Positions 32,632 through 41,420 of a stretch of DNA of 64,000 bases are shown piece by piece. The stretch lies in the NCBI GenBank assembly GCA_002067205.1, contig MVQL01000133.1, positions 62,001 through 126,000 of the forward strand, in the 5' to 3' direction. Source of the stretch: Pelotomaculum sp. PtaB.Bin104. GTDB taxonomy: Bacteria; Bacillota; Desulfotomaculia; Desulfotomaculales; Pelotomaculaceae. Numbering within the stretch: the stretch's first letter is position 1; each line of letters begins with the position of its first letter. Made by a program: the position numbers and the translations under genes. The notes below the pieces were generated by a model. That model was not told where the DNA came from and searched no databases. It saw nothing but the letters and a program-made list of their open reading frames with translations.

Positions 32632-34104
32632 TTAACAAATCCCTGTATACATGCTGCCGCCAATAAATTCCCTTAAAATAGAGTTGAACGGGACCTTGGA
32701 AACATCCATCGGCTCAAAAAATGACAGCAGGTTCAACAACCGCTCCTTGATCTCGATGTTGGGGCTATCGTCAGGGACCTTCTGCAAGGTAATCTCCGCG
32801 AAGGGGCGCAGGGCGTTCAGTTCATAAAGCAGGCTGGAGTTAAACATCACATCGCACTCCTCCTGGTTTTTAAAGACGCTTTTGATTTCTCCCTTGCGCA
32901 CGTTGTCCCACTGGTTGAAGGTCATATCCGGGCTGAAGCCTCTAAACCGGTCGTCCCTGACCATCCGGCGGATCATCCTGACCTCTGTGGTCGGGACCCT
33001 GTTGAACAGGTCCACGTTGAGCTCGAACAGCGCGCTGACATAAATCTTGAAGAAGGTGTTTCTGCTCATGTTCGGCAGCAGGCCGGGGTTTAAGGCATGG
33101 ATACCTTCAATCAGGAGGATTTCGTCGGGACCCAGCTGCATGATCCTGGTATCCAACTGGCGGTAGCCGCTTAAAAAGTCGTAGATGGGGGTCTCAACAA
33201 CCTTCCCCTTGACCAGGTCTTTCACATGCTGCTGCAATAATTTTAAATCCAGCGCCTGCAGGGCATCGAAGTCATATATTCCGTCCTTGTCCTTTGGGGT
33301 CTGGTCACGGTTTAAGTAGTAGTCGTCCAGTGAAAGGGGTACGGGCTTCAGCCCGTTTACCCGCAGCTGTGTGGAGAGCCTGCGGGTGAAGGTAGTTTTT
33401 CCTGATGAAGACGGGCCGGAAATAAGGATCACCTGGACGGCGCGGCGCTGCTGGATGATCGTATCCGCAATGTCCGAAATCTCCTTTTCCTGCAGGGCCT
33501 CCGCAATGCTGAGCAATTCCAGGCTGTTCCCCTCGGCAATATACTTGTTCACGTCGGGTACCAGCTCAAAGCCAAGGTTATCCAACCACTTGTGAGTCTT
33601 ATAATAGGTCTCCGCCAGCTTTTTGGGGAGGGTAAAAGGCTTTACCCCCTCCTTTTGAATTTCGGTAAAGTCGATAATAAAGCCGGTGGCAAAGGGGATC
33701 AGCCTGAAGTTATCGATCTTCGAGGAGCGGTTATTCGCCGGGTACAGCACTTTAAGAATGGAATTGCCCACCTTGTAGTGGTAATAGCCGCCCTCCCGGG
33801 TAACTAATTGGATCAAGCTGTCATAATCCGCCCATTCCTTCAGCTTGATGCCGATCTGTTTAACCTCCCGCACGGAAAGGGCGGATTCGTCCAGCTTACA
33901 GAAAACCCCATCCAGGATGGAATAGTCGGTTTTTAAAGTTTCCCCGGGGAACAGCTCCTGGCAAACTTTAATCAGCCCCAGTTTCACAGTTTGACGGTTC
34001 AAGCGCAAGTGAGTTTCTCTTGCCATAAGGCCCACACCTTTCTTCGACAATTCCTTAGCCAACAAACTAACCAACCTGAAAGCCTGTTCCCTGATAACTT
34101 CCAT
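32632..34104 (-). CDS. Nucleoside (uridine) kinase-like protein
   Basis: A 464- to 490-residue member of the uridine kinase/phosphoribulokinase-type family with an N-terminal domain. The kinase part starts near residue 225 with Walker A ISGPSSSGKTTFTRRL, then SLDDYYLNRDQTP and YDFDALQALD (nucleoside-binding pattern), and LLIEGIHALNPGL. The first half resembles the threonyl-tRNA-synthetase-like N-terminal region of clostridial nucleoside kinases. An ATG at 34026 (MARETHL, with AAAGGTG upstream) may be the real start. Confidence 0.85.
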   Translation of the reverse strand: MEVIREQAFRLVSLLAKELSKKGVGLMARETHLRLNRQTVKLGLIKVCQELFPGETLKTDYSILDGVFCKLDESALSVREVKQIGIKLKEWADYDSLIQLVTREGGYYHYKVGNSILKVLYPANNRSSKIDNFRLIPFATGFIIDFTEIQKEGVKPFTLPKKLAETYYKTHKWLDNLGFELVPDVNKYIAEGNSLELLSIAEALQEKEISDIADTIIQQRRAVQVILISGPSSSGKTTFTRRLSTQLRVNGLKPVPLSLDDYYLNRDQTPKDKDGIYDFDALQALDLKLLQQHVKDLVKGKVVETPIYDFLSGYRQLDTRIMQLGPDEILLIEGIHALNPGLLPNMSRNTFFKIYVSALFELNVDLFNRVPTTEVRMIRRMVRDDRFRGFSPDMTFNQWDNVRKGEIKSVFKNQEECDVMFNSSLLYELNALRPFAEITLQKVPDDSPNIEIKERLLNLLSFFEPMDVSKVPFNSILREFIGGSMYTGIC

Positions 34105-34762
34105 GCCGCCTGCAGCACCACATATAATGAAAACTACTTTACATACTTTTTTGAAAGCTTTGGGGCCGGTACATTTCCTTCATGTGCTAATACAAGGGTG
34201 TTTATTTTCTGTGTATTCAGATTATATAGCATGGTCTTTTTTGTTTCAACAAGTATATCAGTTTATTAAAAAAACCACTGAAAGATGATGGTCAAGCAGT
34301 ATAAAATAATAAGAATCATTTTGTAAAATGTGCTGCTATTGTTTATGATGTATGCCAACTTACAAAAGTCCGGTGGGTTATAAATTTGATGAGAAAAGTT
34401 TATCACACCTTAAAACAAAAGGGAATCCTGTCGAATCAACGGCCCGGGTTGCAGCAATTCCGGCAGACAGCGCTTGACCAATCAACGGGTAATCCTATTT
34501 CGCTCACCAGCGCTTATTTGTAGAATTAACAGACATCCCGTCCACTGCTTCCTTCGTTTTTCCCTCCTCGAAAAAGCCACCCATCAGCACCAGAAGCATT
34601 TCTGCCCCCCGAGGTTCACATCTTACGCACTTATATTACGAATTCTAATATATTTAGTTAATTAAGCCAACTAAATAAGAATATTACAAACATTTCCAAT
34701 GTTTAATTGATTGAGTGAATGACCATACTAGTAATAAAGCAATTTGAAAGGAGCAATTAATT
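34105..34762. other. Intergenic region
   Basis: Apart from the leftward promoter at 34221-34249 and an inverted repeat ATTTAGTT/AACTAAAT near 34651-34675, nothing convincing is seen. Short open frames here have no Shine-Dalgarno. Confidence 0.5.
34221..34249 (-). promoter_or_regulatory. Promoter of the nucleoside kinase gene
   Basis: On the minus strand TTGAAA (+ 34244-34249) and TATAAT (+ 34221-34226) with a 17-bp spacer. Confidence 0.8.
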
Positions 34763-35026
34763 ATGTCGCTTGAGGAGTACTTTAACGGGGTGCAAAAGCG
34801 CCTGCCTGTAGAGGCGGAAAGAGTAATTAAAACCCTGGAAGACACCGGACCAATGAACAAGGAAGACCTTTCGCTTACAGCGAAGGTAAAAAGAGCCGTT
34901 TTAGACCACGTGGTTATGCAGCTTTACGCACTTGGATTAGTGGATGTCAGCACTGAAGGCAAGAGCAAAATCTGCAGCCTAACTAAATTAGGTTATGATT
35001 TTCTTAATTTAAAGGATGCCGTTTAA
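34763..35026 (+). CDS. Small winged-helix-like protein, function unknown
   Basis: An 87-residue protein with an AAAGGAG Shine-Dalgarno and its own terminator. Helices and the pattern MNKEDLSLTAKVKRAVLDHVVMQL then SLTKLGYDFL fit a winged-helix fold like small DNA-binding regulators. No catalytic residues or membrane segments are seen and I cannot name the family. Confidence 0.65.
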   Translation: MSLEEYFNGVQKRLPVEAERVIKTLEDTGPMNKEDLSLTAKVKRAVLDHVVMQLYALGLVDVSTEGKSKICSLTKLGYDFLNLKDAV

Positions 35027-35040
35027 GCGGCATCTTTTTA
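35015..35040 (+). terminator. Terminator of the small winged-helix gene
   Basis: GATGCCG (35015-35021) and CGGCATC (35028-35034) followed by TTTTTAA; the stem includes the stop codon. Confidence 0.85.
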
Positions 35041-35280
35041 ATTTCAAAGTTAGATGATTGCCTTGCCCTTAAACATACCTCTTCTGTTGATTATCTCTTC
35101 AGAGCCAACTTGAAACAAGCAAGCCGCAAAAAGCCTTCTATTATGATTCCTCCGAACACTTTTTTAACTGCTAGTTTTAATTGTTAATATATCCCTCCAT
35201 ACAAAATACAAAAAAAACTCGGTGTATTATTGCATTATGCAACAGGATTTGCTCGATCATTAGAGAACATATCAAACCTT

Positions 35281-35310
35281 AAAGGAGGTGACATGTTCTT
35301 TTCTCAATAA
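35281..35310 (+). other. Perfect Shine-Dalgarno with a five-codon mini-ORF
   Basis: AAAGGAGGTGA, fully complementary to the 16S anti-Shine-Dalgarno, is followed by ATG and only five codons (MFFSQ, stop 35308-35310). The next frame begins 21 nt later. It may be a leader peptide or a ribosome-standby site. Confidence 0.4.
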
Positions 35311-35330
35311 ATAAAAAGGGGGGAATATTT

Positions 35331-35462
35331 GTGACAGAATTTAAAAAAATAGGCTTAGTTATCCTAATTAACCTGGGCCTGCTCTTTACCCTGGCCTTTG
35401 GATCTATGGCCACTGCGTCAGCAGTTGGTTCAACTGTACAGCTGCCTCAACATTTCCAGTGA
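35331..35462 (+). CDS. Small secreted peptide precursor
   Basis: A 43-residue frame from GTG 35331 with GGGGGG seven bases upstream. Residues 1-6 are MTEFKK, then a hydrophobic core (IGLVILINLGLLFTLAF) and a signal-peptidase-like site around ATASA, leaving a short tail ending in STVQLPQHFQ. It looks like a pre-peptide of the Phr/signal type or a small exported factor. No Rap-like TPR partner or ABC exporter is in the vicinity. Coding is supported by the ribosome site and signal-peptide layout only. Confidence 0.5.
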   Translation: MTEFKKIGLVILINLGLLFTLAFGSMATASAVGSTVQLPQHFQ

Positions 35463-35596
35463 CCCTTTCTTAATCTTAAGATTTATAAATGTTCCTTAAT
35501 TAAATTAGCACATTATAGCAAAGCACTAACTCTCATGTATTAGCTATTACCATATATTAATTAACATCCATTAACCAATCGAATGTTAAGTAGTTT
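35463..35596. other. Intergenic region before the tetR gene
   Basis: AT-rich and gene-free; it leads into the promoter at 35597. Confidence 0.4.
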
Positions 35597-35625
35597 TTGA
35601 CAACACCCTGCCTGTATGATATGAT
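35597..35625 (+). promoter_or_regulatory. Sigma-A promoter of the TetR-family gene
   Basis: TTGACA (35597-35602), 17-bp spacer, TATGAT (35620-35625). Confidence 0.85.
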
Positions 35626-35657
35626 TTTTTTATGTATGAAAGGAGGCTGGTGGGGAT

Positions 35658-36332
35658 TTGATTGGAGATAAACAGCGCAAAGAGATGCAGACATCTATTA
35701 GAAAAGGCTGGTTGTTAGATAAAGCAGCCATGGTATTTTGGCAAAAAGGCTATCACGCCAGCATGAAAGATATTGCTAAAGCCTGCAACTGCAAACCTGC
35801 CAATCTTTATAATTATTTTAAGAACAAAGAAGACATTCTGTACGAGGTAATCAGAAATATTACCGAACAGGGCGTTTCCTCCATCCTTTACCTGAAGGAA
35901 GACGAGAAGACAAACCCTGTCGAACAATTGCGTCAGCTTATTAACACCCACTTCGGCTTCCTGGCAAGTTTGGAACAGTCCAACGTATTAATATCCGATA
36001 CAGGAATGAGACACTTATCCCGCGAGCATCAGAAAGAAATTATCAGGTTGCGTGACCTTTATGACAGCATTCTGCGCAAAATCATCAGCCGGGGTATTGA
36101 TGCAGGTTATTTCGCTCCCATAGACGACAAAATTGTCAGCTATCTCATTGGGTCTGTAATTGTAAGAAGCAGCCTCTGGTTTTCAACCAAAGGAAGGTTG
36201 TCTATCGAAGAAGTCAGTGACATAATGTTTAACTTCGTCTACAATGGCATCAGGGACGGCAAGCCCAATCAGCCCGAAACAACGCCTGAACCGGTGCCGG
36301 AATTGCAGCCTGAGACAGCGGAGCCGGAATGA
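35658..36332 (+). CDS. TetR-family transcriptional regulator
   Basis: A 224-residue regulator. The helix-turn-helix is clear (FWQKGYHASMKDIAKACNCKPANLYNYFKNKEDIL, residues about 28-62), and the C-terminal domain is of the TetR_C type found in regulators of fatty-acid or aromatic acyl-CoA pathways. The last 20 residues are a Pro/Glu-rich tail. The TTG start has AGGAGG about 13 nt upstream; an ATG nine codons in is an alternative. It stands alone, so its target is not evident. Confidence 0.85.
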   Translation: MIGDKQRKEMQTSIRKGWLLDKAAMVFWQKGYHASMKDIAKACNCKPANLYNYFKNKEDILYEVIRNITEQGVSSILYLKEDEKTNPVEQLRQLINTHFGFLASLEQSNVLISDTGMRHLSREHQKEIIRLRDLYDSILRKIISRGIDAGYFAPIDDKIVSYLIGSVIVRSSLWFSTKGRLSIEEVSDIMFNFVYNGIRDGKPNQPETTPEPVPELQPETAEPE

Positions 36333-36381
36333 GTGATCTAAAAAACGCTGCCTCATTTGCTATCACATCACATTTTGCACT

Positions 36382-37368
36382 TTATACTTCAGCCACGATC
36401 CGGCCTGTCTCTGTCAGGTCATAGTCACCCAGCCCTTGAAGCTCGGCCTTAAATTGCCTGGATTGGAGAATTTCAATAACCGCTTGAAATTGGGGCTTGT
36501 CCATATCCTCTTTTTTCATCACCAGTTCGTAGCGTTCTTTTTGCAGGGGAATAAATTCAATCCCGCGCACCTGTAGCGGAGCCTTTTCATTGCCCAGTCC
36601 CACATCAGCTTCACCTCGCGCCACGACGCTGGCTACTGCGAGGTGGGAATGCTCTTCACGTTCATAGCCTTTGATCATTCTCCTGTCTACCTCAAGCCTG
36701 CGGAACTGCTCATCAAGCAGCACCCTCGTGCCACAGCCTTTTTCCCGGTTGATGAAAGTCAAATCAGGCCGAGTCAAATCCCTCCATGACTTTATTTCTT
36801 TGGGGTTTCCTTTTGCTACGTAAAAACCTATCATCCGGAAGGCCATATGAACGATGATGGCCGGGGTGCCGAACAGCAGGTGCCGCACATAAGTAACATT
36901 ATAAACTCCCGAATCTCCGTTCCAAAGGTGGGCGCTGGCCATGTGCGCATTGCCCTGGTAAAGGGCCAGCAGGCCGGCAGCGCTCCCAACCTGGTGCCGT
37001 AAGGCACGGGTACCGTTGGGGTGATGCTCCAGGTATTTAGCCAGTATATCCAAAAGCACGTCCTGCCCGCAGATTACCAGCCTATGATCAAGCTTAGCGG
37101 GTTCCTCTTCGAAGGATATTATTGATTGGGGAGATGAGATATTGACTGTCAACGGGGTATCCGGCCGTATTAAATCTAAATTTTTACCCTTTATCTTGTA
37201 GGCCTCTACATCCTCGAGATCGATCCGGATTTTACGTCCCACCCGGTAAGCCTTAAGCTCCCCCCGCTTTACCAACTCGTAAACTGTATTCTTGGCAATT
37301 TTAAGTATTCCCGCAACTTCTTCGGGAGTCAAAGAAGTCTCTTCTTTCACAAGCGATCCCTCCCCCAT
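36382..37368 (-). CDS. Molybdate-responsive regulator (HTH plus periplasmic-binding-like domain)
   Basis: A 328-residue one-component regulator. Residues about 12-60 are an excisionase/MerR-type helix-turn-helix (LTPEEVAGILKIAKNTVYELVKRGEL in two helices). Residues about 95-320 are a PBP-like substrate-binding domain without signal peptide (GSAAGLLALYQG, HLWNGDSG, INREKGCGTR). This architecture replaces ModE in many anaerobes. It is divergent from modABC, and two TAACGTTA palindromes in the shared region are likely operators. Molybdate or tungstate as ligand is inferred from the context. Confidence 0.88.
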   Translation of the reverse strand: MGEGSLVKEETSLTPEEVAGILKIAKNTVYELVKRGELKAYRVGRKIRIDLEDVEAYKIKGKNLDLIRPDTPLTVNISSPQSIISFEEEPAKLDHRLVICGQDVLLDILAKYLEHHPNGTRALRHQVGSAAGLLALYQGNAHMASAHLWNGDSGVYNVTYVRHLLFGTPAIIVHMAFRMIGFYVAKGNPKEIKSWRDLTRPDLTFINREKGCGTRVLLDEQFRRLEVDRRMIKGYEREEHSHLAVASVVARGEADVGLGNEKAPLQVRGIEFIPLQKERYELVMKKEDMDKPQFQAVIEILQSRQFKAELQGLGDYDLTETGRIVAEV

Positions 37369-37641
37369 TTTTCTGTTGTTTATTATATATAATTTTTATT
37401 TATTTGATAATCACCTTTTGTAATAGCTTGTTAATTTTTGCAACCTGAAATTACGTTTTATCATTATCACCTTATTACAATGCGAAGCATTCGTAAAACA
37501 CAATAATTCTCACGAGTCTGGCTTGATAAGAAATTGAATTAAACAATTCAATATGGTAGAAATGTTTAAGTCCCTATTTATTACCCATGCTGAGGTAACG
37601 TTAGGACCTTAAAAATAATAGATATTAATCCAATTCTGATA
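37369..37641. other. Shared regulatory region of the molybdate regulator and modABC
   Basis: AT-rich, without genes. A first TAACGTTA palindrome lies at 37596-37603. A ATTACGTTTTATC sequence near 37450 may be a weaker site. Confidence 0.5.
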
Positions 37642-37684
37642 TTGACAGTATTCATACCATCCTTTATTATCTTATGTAACGTTA
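37642..37684 (+). promoter_or_regulatory. modABC promoter with operator at the start site
   Basis: TTGACA (37642-37647) and TATTAT (37665-37670) with a 17-bp spacer. The palindrome TAACGTTA (37677-37684) lies at the predicted transcript start, and an identical one lies at 37596-37603. The transcript would have a leader of about 255 nt before modA. Confidence 0.75.
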
Positions 37685-37932
37685 TGTTTAGTTGAGTGAG
37701 GTTTGTGATTGCGGTGAGTTATGTGCAGTGCTTCACTGTAATAAAAAGAACTGGATCTAGCTGAGCCCGGTTATACATCTGCTTTTTTTAAGTATTGTTT
37801 AGTCAAGCTGTTGACTAGTTGCCGTGCTTTCTGTCTTAATTGACCAATCACTTTTAGATGTTTATTTCGGGAGGAAGGTGAGACCCTCTTTTTCTAGAAT
37901 TATTTTTACATAGTTGAGGAGGAAAAGAAGCA
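37685..37932 (+). other. Leader region of modA
   Basis: A 248-nt untranslated leader. I do not see the conserved elements of the Moco riboswitch. The stretch CAAGCTGTTGACTAGTTG near 37805 can fold, and GAGG/CCTC with TTTTT near 37872-37900 is a weak terminator-like hairpin. Confidence 0.35.
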
Positions 37933-38712
37933 ATGAAAAAATACCCAGTGTTATTTGCGCTCATGTTATTTATCTTAGCAGTTGTCGCCGGTTGCAGTGG
38001 AGGAAAAGAACAGCCGGAAACTAAGCCGGTAAACTTAACCATTTCTGCAGCAGCCAGCCTGCAGGATGCCATGGGAGAATTGAAGACAGTTTATGAAAAA
38101 CAACATCCGGATGTAACCCTGACCTATAATCTAGGCTCCTCGGGAACACTGCAAAAGCAAATTGAGGAGGGCGCCCCGTCAGATTTATTTATATCGGCCG
38201 GTAAGTCCCAAATGGACGCCCTGGCCCAGAAGGGTCTGATTGTGGATAGTACCCACAAAAACCTGCTGGAAAACGAACTGGTGCTGATCAGCGGAAAGGA
38301 CAGCAAGCTTACAGGTTTTGACGGCCTGACCGATGCCAGTGTTAAAAAGATTAGTATCGGCACCCCTGAAACAGTGCCGGCAGGCAAGTATGCCAAAGAT
38401 ACTTTGACCAGCCTGAAACTATGGGATCAGCTTCAAACCAGGATGGTCCTGGCTAAAGATGTGCGCCAGGTGCTGACCTATGTGGAAACCGGCAATGTTG
38501 ACGCAGGCCTGGTTTACCGCACCGATGCCATAACCAGCAGCAACGTTAAAATTGTTGCCGCTGCTCCTGCCGGCTCCTCTGCCCCGATAGTTTATCCCAT
38601 GGCCGTAATCAACAGATCCAAGCACCAGAAAGAGGCGGAGGCATTTGCTGCATTCCTGACAAGTGAGGAAGCGGTTAAAATATTCGAAAAATATGGTTTT
38701 ATAGTCCTTTAG
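37933..38712 (+). CDS. modA: Molybdate-binding lipoprotein ModA
   Basis: A 259-residue extracellular binding protein. The signal peptide ends in a lipobox (VVAGC, Cys near residue 22), so it is anchored to the membrane. The ISAAASLQDAM motif and the GSSGTLQKQIEEGAPSDLFISA segment supply the oxyanion ligands of ModA. It delivers molybdate (or tungstate) to ModBC. GAGGAGG precedes the ATG. It is the first gene of modABC, with 9 bp to modB. Confidence 0.94.
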   Translation: MKKYPVLFALMLFILAVVAGCSGGKEQPETKPVNLTISAAASLQDAMGELKTVYEKQHPDVTLTYNLGSSGTLQKQIEEGAPSDLFISAGKSQMDALAQKGLIVDSTHKNLLENELVLISGKDSKLTGFDGLTDASVKKISIGTPETVPAGKYAKDTLTSLKLWDQLQTRMVLAKDVRQVLTYVETGNVDAGLVYRTDAITSSNVKIVAAAPAGSSAPIVYPMAVINRSKHQKEAEAFAAFLTSEEAVKIFEKYGFIVL

Positions 38713-38721
38713 CAGTTATAG

Positions 38722-39396
38722 ATGATGAACTTTGAGCAAATGGACTGGCACCCGGTTTTCCTTTCGCTCCGGGTGGCCATAATTGCCACGGTCGTGGTTA
38801 CCTGCCTGGGCGTGCCTCTGACCAGGCTAATAGCCAGGAAAGAGTTCTATGGCAAGGATTTTTTGGAAGCGTTTATCACCCTGCCAATGGTGCTGCCGCC
38901 ATCGGTAGTCGGCTATGGCTTATTGATGCTGATCGGTAAAAACGGCCTGCTGGGCAAAGCTCTGGCTGGAATTGACATTATTATAGTGTTTACCTGGTAC
39001 GCGGCCATCATCGCCTCTACCGTGGTGGCTTTCCCGCTGATGTACCAGAGCGCCAAGGCAGCCTTTAAAAGCGTGGACGTGAACTTTGAAAAAGCGGCCA
39101 GGACCCTTGGGGCAAGTGAAGTGAGAATATTTTTTACGGTTACCTTGCCTCTAGCCTGGCCGGGCATCCTAGCAGGCCTGGTGTTAACCTTTGCGCGTGC
39201 CCTGGGCGAATTCGGGGCCACTTTAATGGTGGCCGGCAACATACCGGGCCAGACCCAGACGATTCCCACAGCCATATATTTTGCGGTGGAATCAGGAAAT
39301 AACCTGATGGCCAGGACCCTGGTTGCCATCATCACGGTATTCAGCTTCATAGTCATATTCTGGGTAAACCGGTGGGCAAAAAAGCAGACTTATTAA
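38722..39396 (+). CDS. modB: Molybdate ABC transporter permease ModB
   Basis: A 224-residue permease with five or six membrane segments. LPMVLPPSVVGYGLL is typical of ModB, and the EAA loop for ATPase contact is EKAARTLGASEVRIFFTVTL. Length is normal. It is followed 19 bp later by modC. Confidence 0.94.
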   Translation: MMNFEQMDWHPVFLSLRVAIIATVVVTCLGVPLTRLIARKEFYGKDFLEAFITLPMVLPPSVVGYGLLMLIGKNGLLGKALAGIDIIIVFTWYAAIIASTVVAFPLMYQSAKAAFKSVDVNFEKAARTLGASEVRIFFTVTLPLAWPGILAGLVLTFARALGEFGATLMVAGNIPGQTQTIPTAIYFAVESGNNLMARTLVAIITVFSFIVIFWVNRWAKKQTY

Positions 39397-39415
39397 AAAC
39401 ATTAAAGGTGATTAT

Positions 39416-40087
39416 ATGATGGCAGCAAGGTTGAAAAAAAAATTATGGCATTTCACTCTGGATGTTCAATTGAAAGTTACCAATCAAATTGTCATTCTCC
39501 TGGGACCATCCGGGTCGGGTAAGACCACTGTTTTGCAATTGTTGTCAGGGCTGCTTAAGCCCGATGAAGGGTTGATCAAATTAAACGACCGGATTTTATA
39601 TTCCTCTGCCGAAAGGATTAACAGCCCGCCGCAAGCCAGGAATATCGGCTACCTGTTTCAGAATTATGCCCTCTTTCCGCATATGACCGTGCGGCAAAAT
39701 GTCTTTTATGGGTTGAAATGCAGAAGACGCAGAAAAGACATGTCTTGTCTGGACCCTGTAAAAATGCTGAACTCCTTTGGTGTCGCCCATCTAATTGACC
39801 GGTACCCCGGCCAGCTTTCCGGCGGGGAGAAACAGCGGGTGGCCCTGGCCAGAGCGCTTGTTGTCGAGCCGGAGCTGCTTTTACTGGACGAGCCTTTCAG
39901 TGCCCTGGATAAGAGCACCAGGATAAGCCTCAGGGAGGAAGTAAGAAAACTGCATGAGCAATGGCAGATACCCTTTATTCTGGTTACCCATGACGAAGAA
40001 GACGCAAAGATTTTAGGGGATATCACCATCTCACTGAAAAACGGGAAGCCCACAGGAAGTTCGCAGAACATTGTGTTGGCGTCATAA
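39416..40087 (+). CDS. modC: Molybdate ABC transporter ATP-binding protein ModC (short form)
   Basis: A 223-residue ATPase with Walker A LGPSGSGKTT, signature LSGGEKQRVALARAL, Walker B LLLLDEPFSALD and switch His in LVTHDEEDA. It lacks the C-terminal MOP/TOBE domain of E. coli ModC (about 350 residues), which senses molybdate for trans-inhibition. Such short forms are known in Gram-positives. AAAGGTGAT precedes the ATG. A terminator follows at 40248. Confidence 0.92.
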   Translation: MMAARLKKKLWHFTLDVQLKVTNQIVILLGPSGSGKTTVLQLLSGLLKPDEGLIKLNDRILYSSAERINSPPQARNIGYLFQNYALFPHMTVRQNVFYGLKCRRRRKDMSCLDPVKMLNSFGVAHLIDRYPGQLSGGEKQRVALARALVVEPELLLLDEPFSALDKSTRISLREEVRKLHEQWQIPFILVTHDEEDAKILGDITISLKNGKPTGSSQNIVLAS

Positions 40088-40479
40088 AGACACGTCAGCG
40101 TTGTAAGGCCTGCGAAATCCATTTGAGCTAATCTCCAGAACGGCTCTGATTGTTTTGTCCTAATGTTATTTGTTATTCAGCAGTCATAGATGTCAACAAC
40201 TTAACGGATTACTTGTCAATTTAATCTTATCTACCTAGTAATTATTGAAGCCGCAATTCTAAATAAGATTGCGGCTTTTTACCTATTGTGGGGCCCTAAT
40301 TAAAACTTAGCCCCGGTATCATCATTTGAAATGATGGTTTTTTATTTAATTCAACACCTTAAAATTTCACGTGGGGAATTTCCCTACGTCGTTACAGTTA
40401 ATGGAATTCGCCAGTTAGCTATACAATCTGGACAGCTCAGTGCTTAAACATTTACAGGCATTCTTTTTTCTTGACACCA
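40088..40479. other. Intergenic region between modC and the NERD gene
   Basis: Holds the modABC terminator at 40248-40281 and a second short dyad CATCATTT/AAATGATG with a T tract near 40320-40345. No gene is seen. Confidence 0.5.
40248..40281 (+). terminator. Terminator of modABC
   Basis: AAGCCGCAAT (40248-40257) pairs with ATTGCGGCTT (40268-40277) and runs into TTTT. Confidence 0.9.
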
Positions 40480-41235
40480 TTAGCGGCCCAAAATAGTTTG
40501 AGCAATCTTTTTAACGGTATCAGGCGGTAGTACCGTTCTGCCACTGTTGGCTAAGAGCTGCTGCAGTTCAGACGGCAAACATATTATGGTATCACCTGGC
40601 TGAACTATTTTAGACTTTATATTAAATTTACCTGTAGGGTTAGCCAGTACGACAATGGAAACTATTCTGATATTTCCCAGGCCGCTCTTTTCATTTAAAA
40701 ACCTTTTCAACGACAACACATGGTGATAGTTTTGTTCGGCGGGGTTTTTATCCAGAGGTACCCAATGCCCAAGATGAAAACGAAACCATACACCGTTCTC
40801 ATCGCATCCTGCATTATTCCAGTTTTTAGTCTCTAAACAATAGAGTCCTGAAGGCCCAACTGCAATATGGTCAATCTGGCTGCCGTTAATAACCATGTCG
40901 TTAATTATAAACCACCCATCAGGATGCCTATCCAGTTCTTCAGCTACAATTAATTCCCCCGTGAAACCCTTTTGTAGTTTGTTACTTTCAAAGTTAATGG
41001 AAAGCAGTTTGCGTCCAAATGCAATTATGATCACAATTGATATCCAGGATAACGATAGGAATAAACCAAGCGTAGTGTCCCCCATGTACTGTTGGGCAAA
41101 TATAAATATCACCACACCGGCCAGCAGACCCAATATTAAAAATTTTAGCGGAACTGAATTCGCCTTTGCTTCTCTTCTTTTTAGATTATTTGCCTGTTTC
41201 TCCAAGGAACTCGGCCACCGCAATGTGTCAGCCAT
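40480..41235 (-). CDS. Membrane-anchored NERD-domain protein
   Basis: A 251-residue protein. Residues about 30-80 hold two membrane segments (FLILGLLAGVVIFIFA and LGLFLSLSWISIVIIIAFG). Residues about 90-200 form a nuclease-related (NERD) domain with KGFTGELIVAEEL, SQIDHIAVGPSGLYCLETKNW (Asp and Glu-x-Lys of the restriction-nuclease fold). NERD proteins are thought to process DNA; the function here is unknown. It is a single-gene unit. Confidence 0.82.
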   Translation of the reverse strand: MADTLRWPSSLEKQANNLKRREAKANSVPLKFLILGLLAGVVIFIFAQQYMGDTTLGLFLSLSWISIVIIIAFGRKLLSINFESNKLQKGFTGELIVAEELDRHPDGWFIINDMVINGSQIDHIAVGPSGLYCLETKNWNNAGCDENGVWFRFHLGHWVPLDKNPAEQNYHHVLSLKRFLNEKSGLGNIRIVSIVVLANPTGKFNIKSKIVQPGDTIICLPSELQQLLANSGRTVLPPDTVKKIAQTILGR

Positions 41236-41379
41236 TATTACCCGCCTTCATTCTCTTCCTTATAAATCTATTTATTCTAATATAGATTTGCGTAGGTAGC
41301 AAGGACTGACCAAATGGGACGAAAAAACCAGCCAAAAAAGCGGCTGGAAGAAAAGGAGTCTATAAACATTTTAAAAGGC

Positions 41380-41397
41380 CTCCTCTTTGGAGGCCAG
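41380..41397 (-). terminator. Terminator of the DUF2680-like gene
   Basis: GGCCTCC and GGAGGCC with a 4- to 5-nt loop; the minus strand continues TTTTAAAATG. A second hairpin CCAGCC/GGCTGG lies at 41331-41348. Confidence 0.8.
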
Positions 41398-41420
41398 TAG
41401 ATATTGATTTTTCATGATAC

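Noticed and set aside
32272-32676. Valine-rich open frame on the plus strand upstream of amtB
   Set aside because: It is produced by the 18-bp repeats and hairpins of the opposite-strand leader.
37685-37932. Moco riboswitch in the modA leader
   Set aside because: The conserved Moco motif elements were not found.
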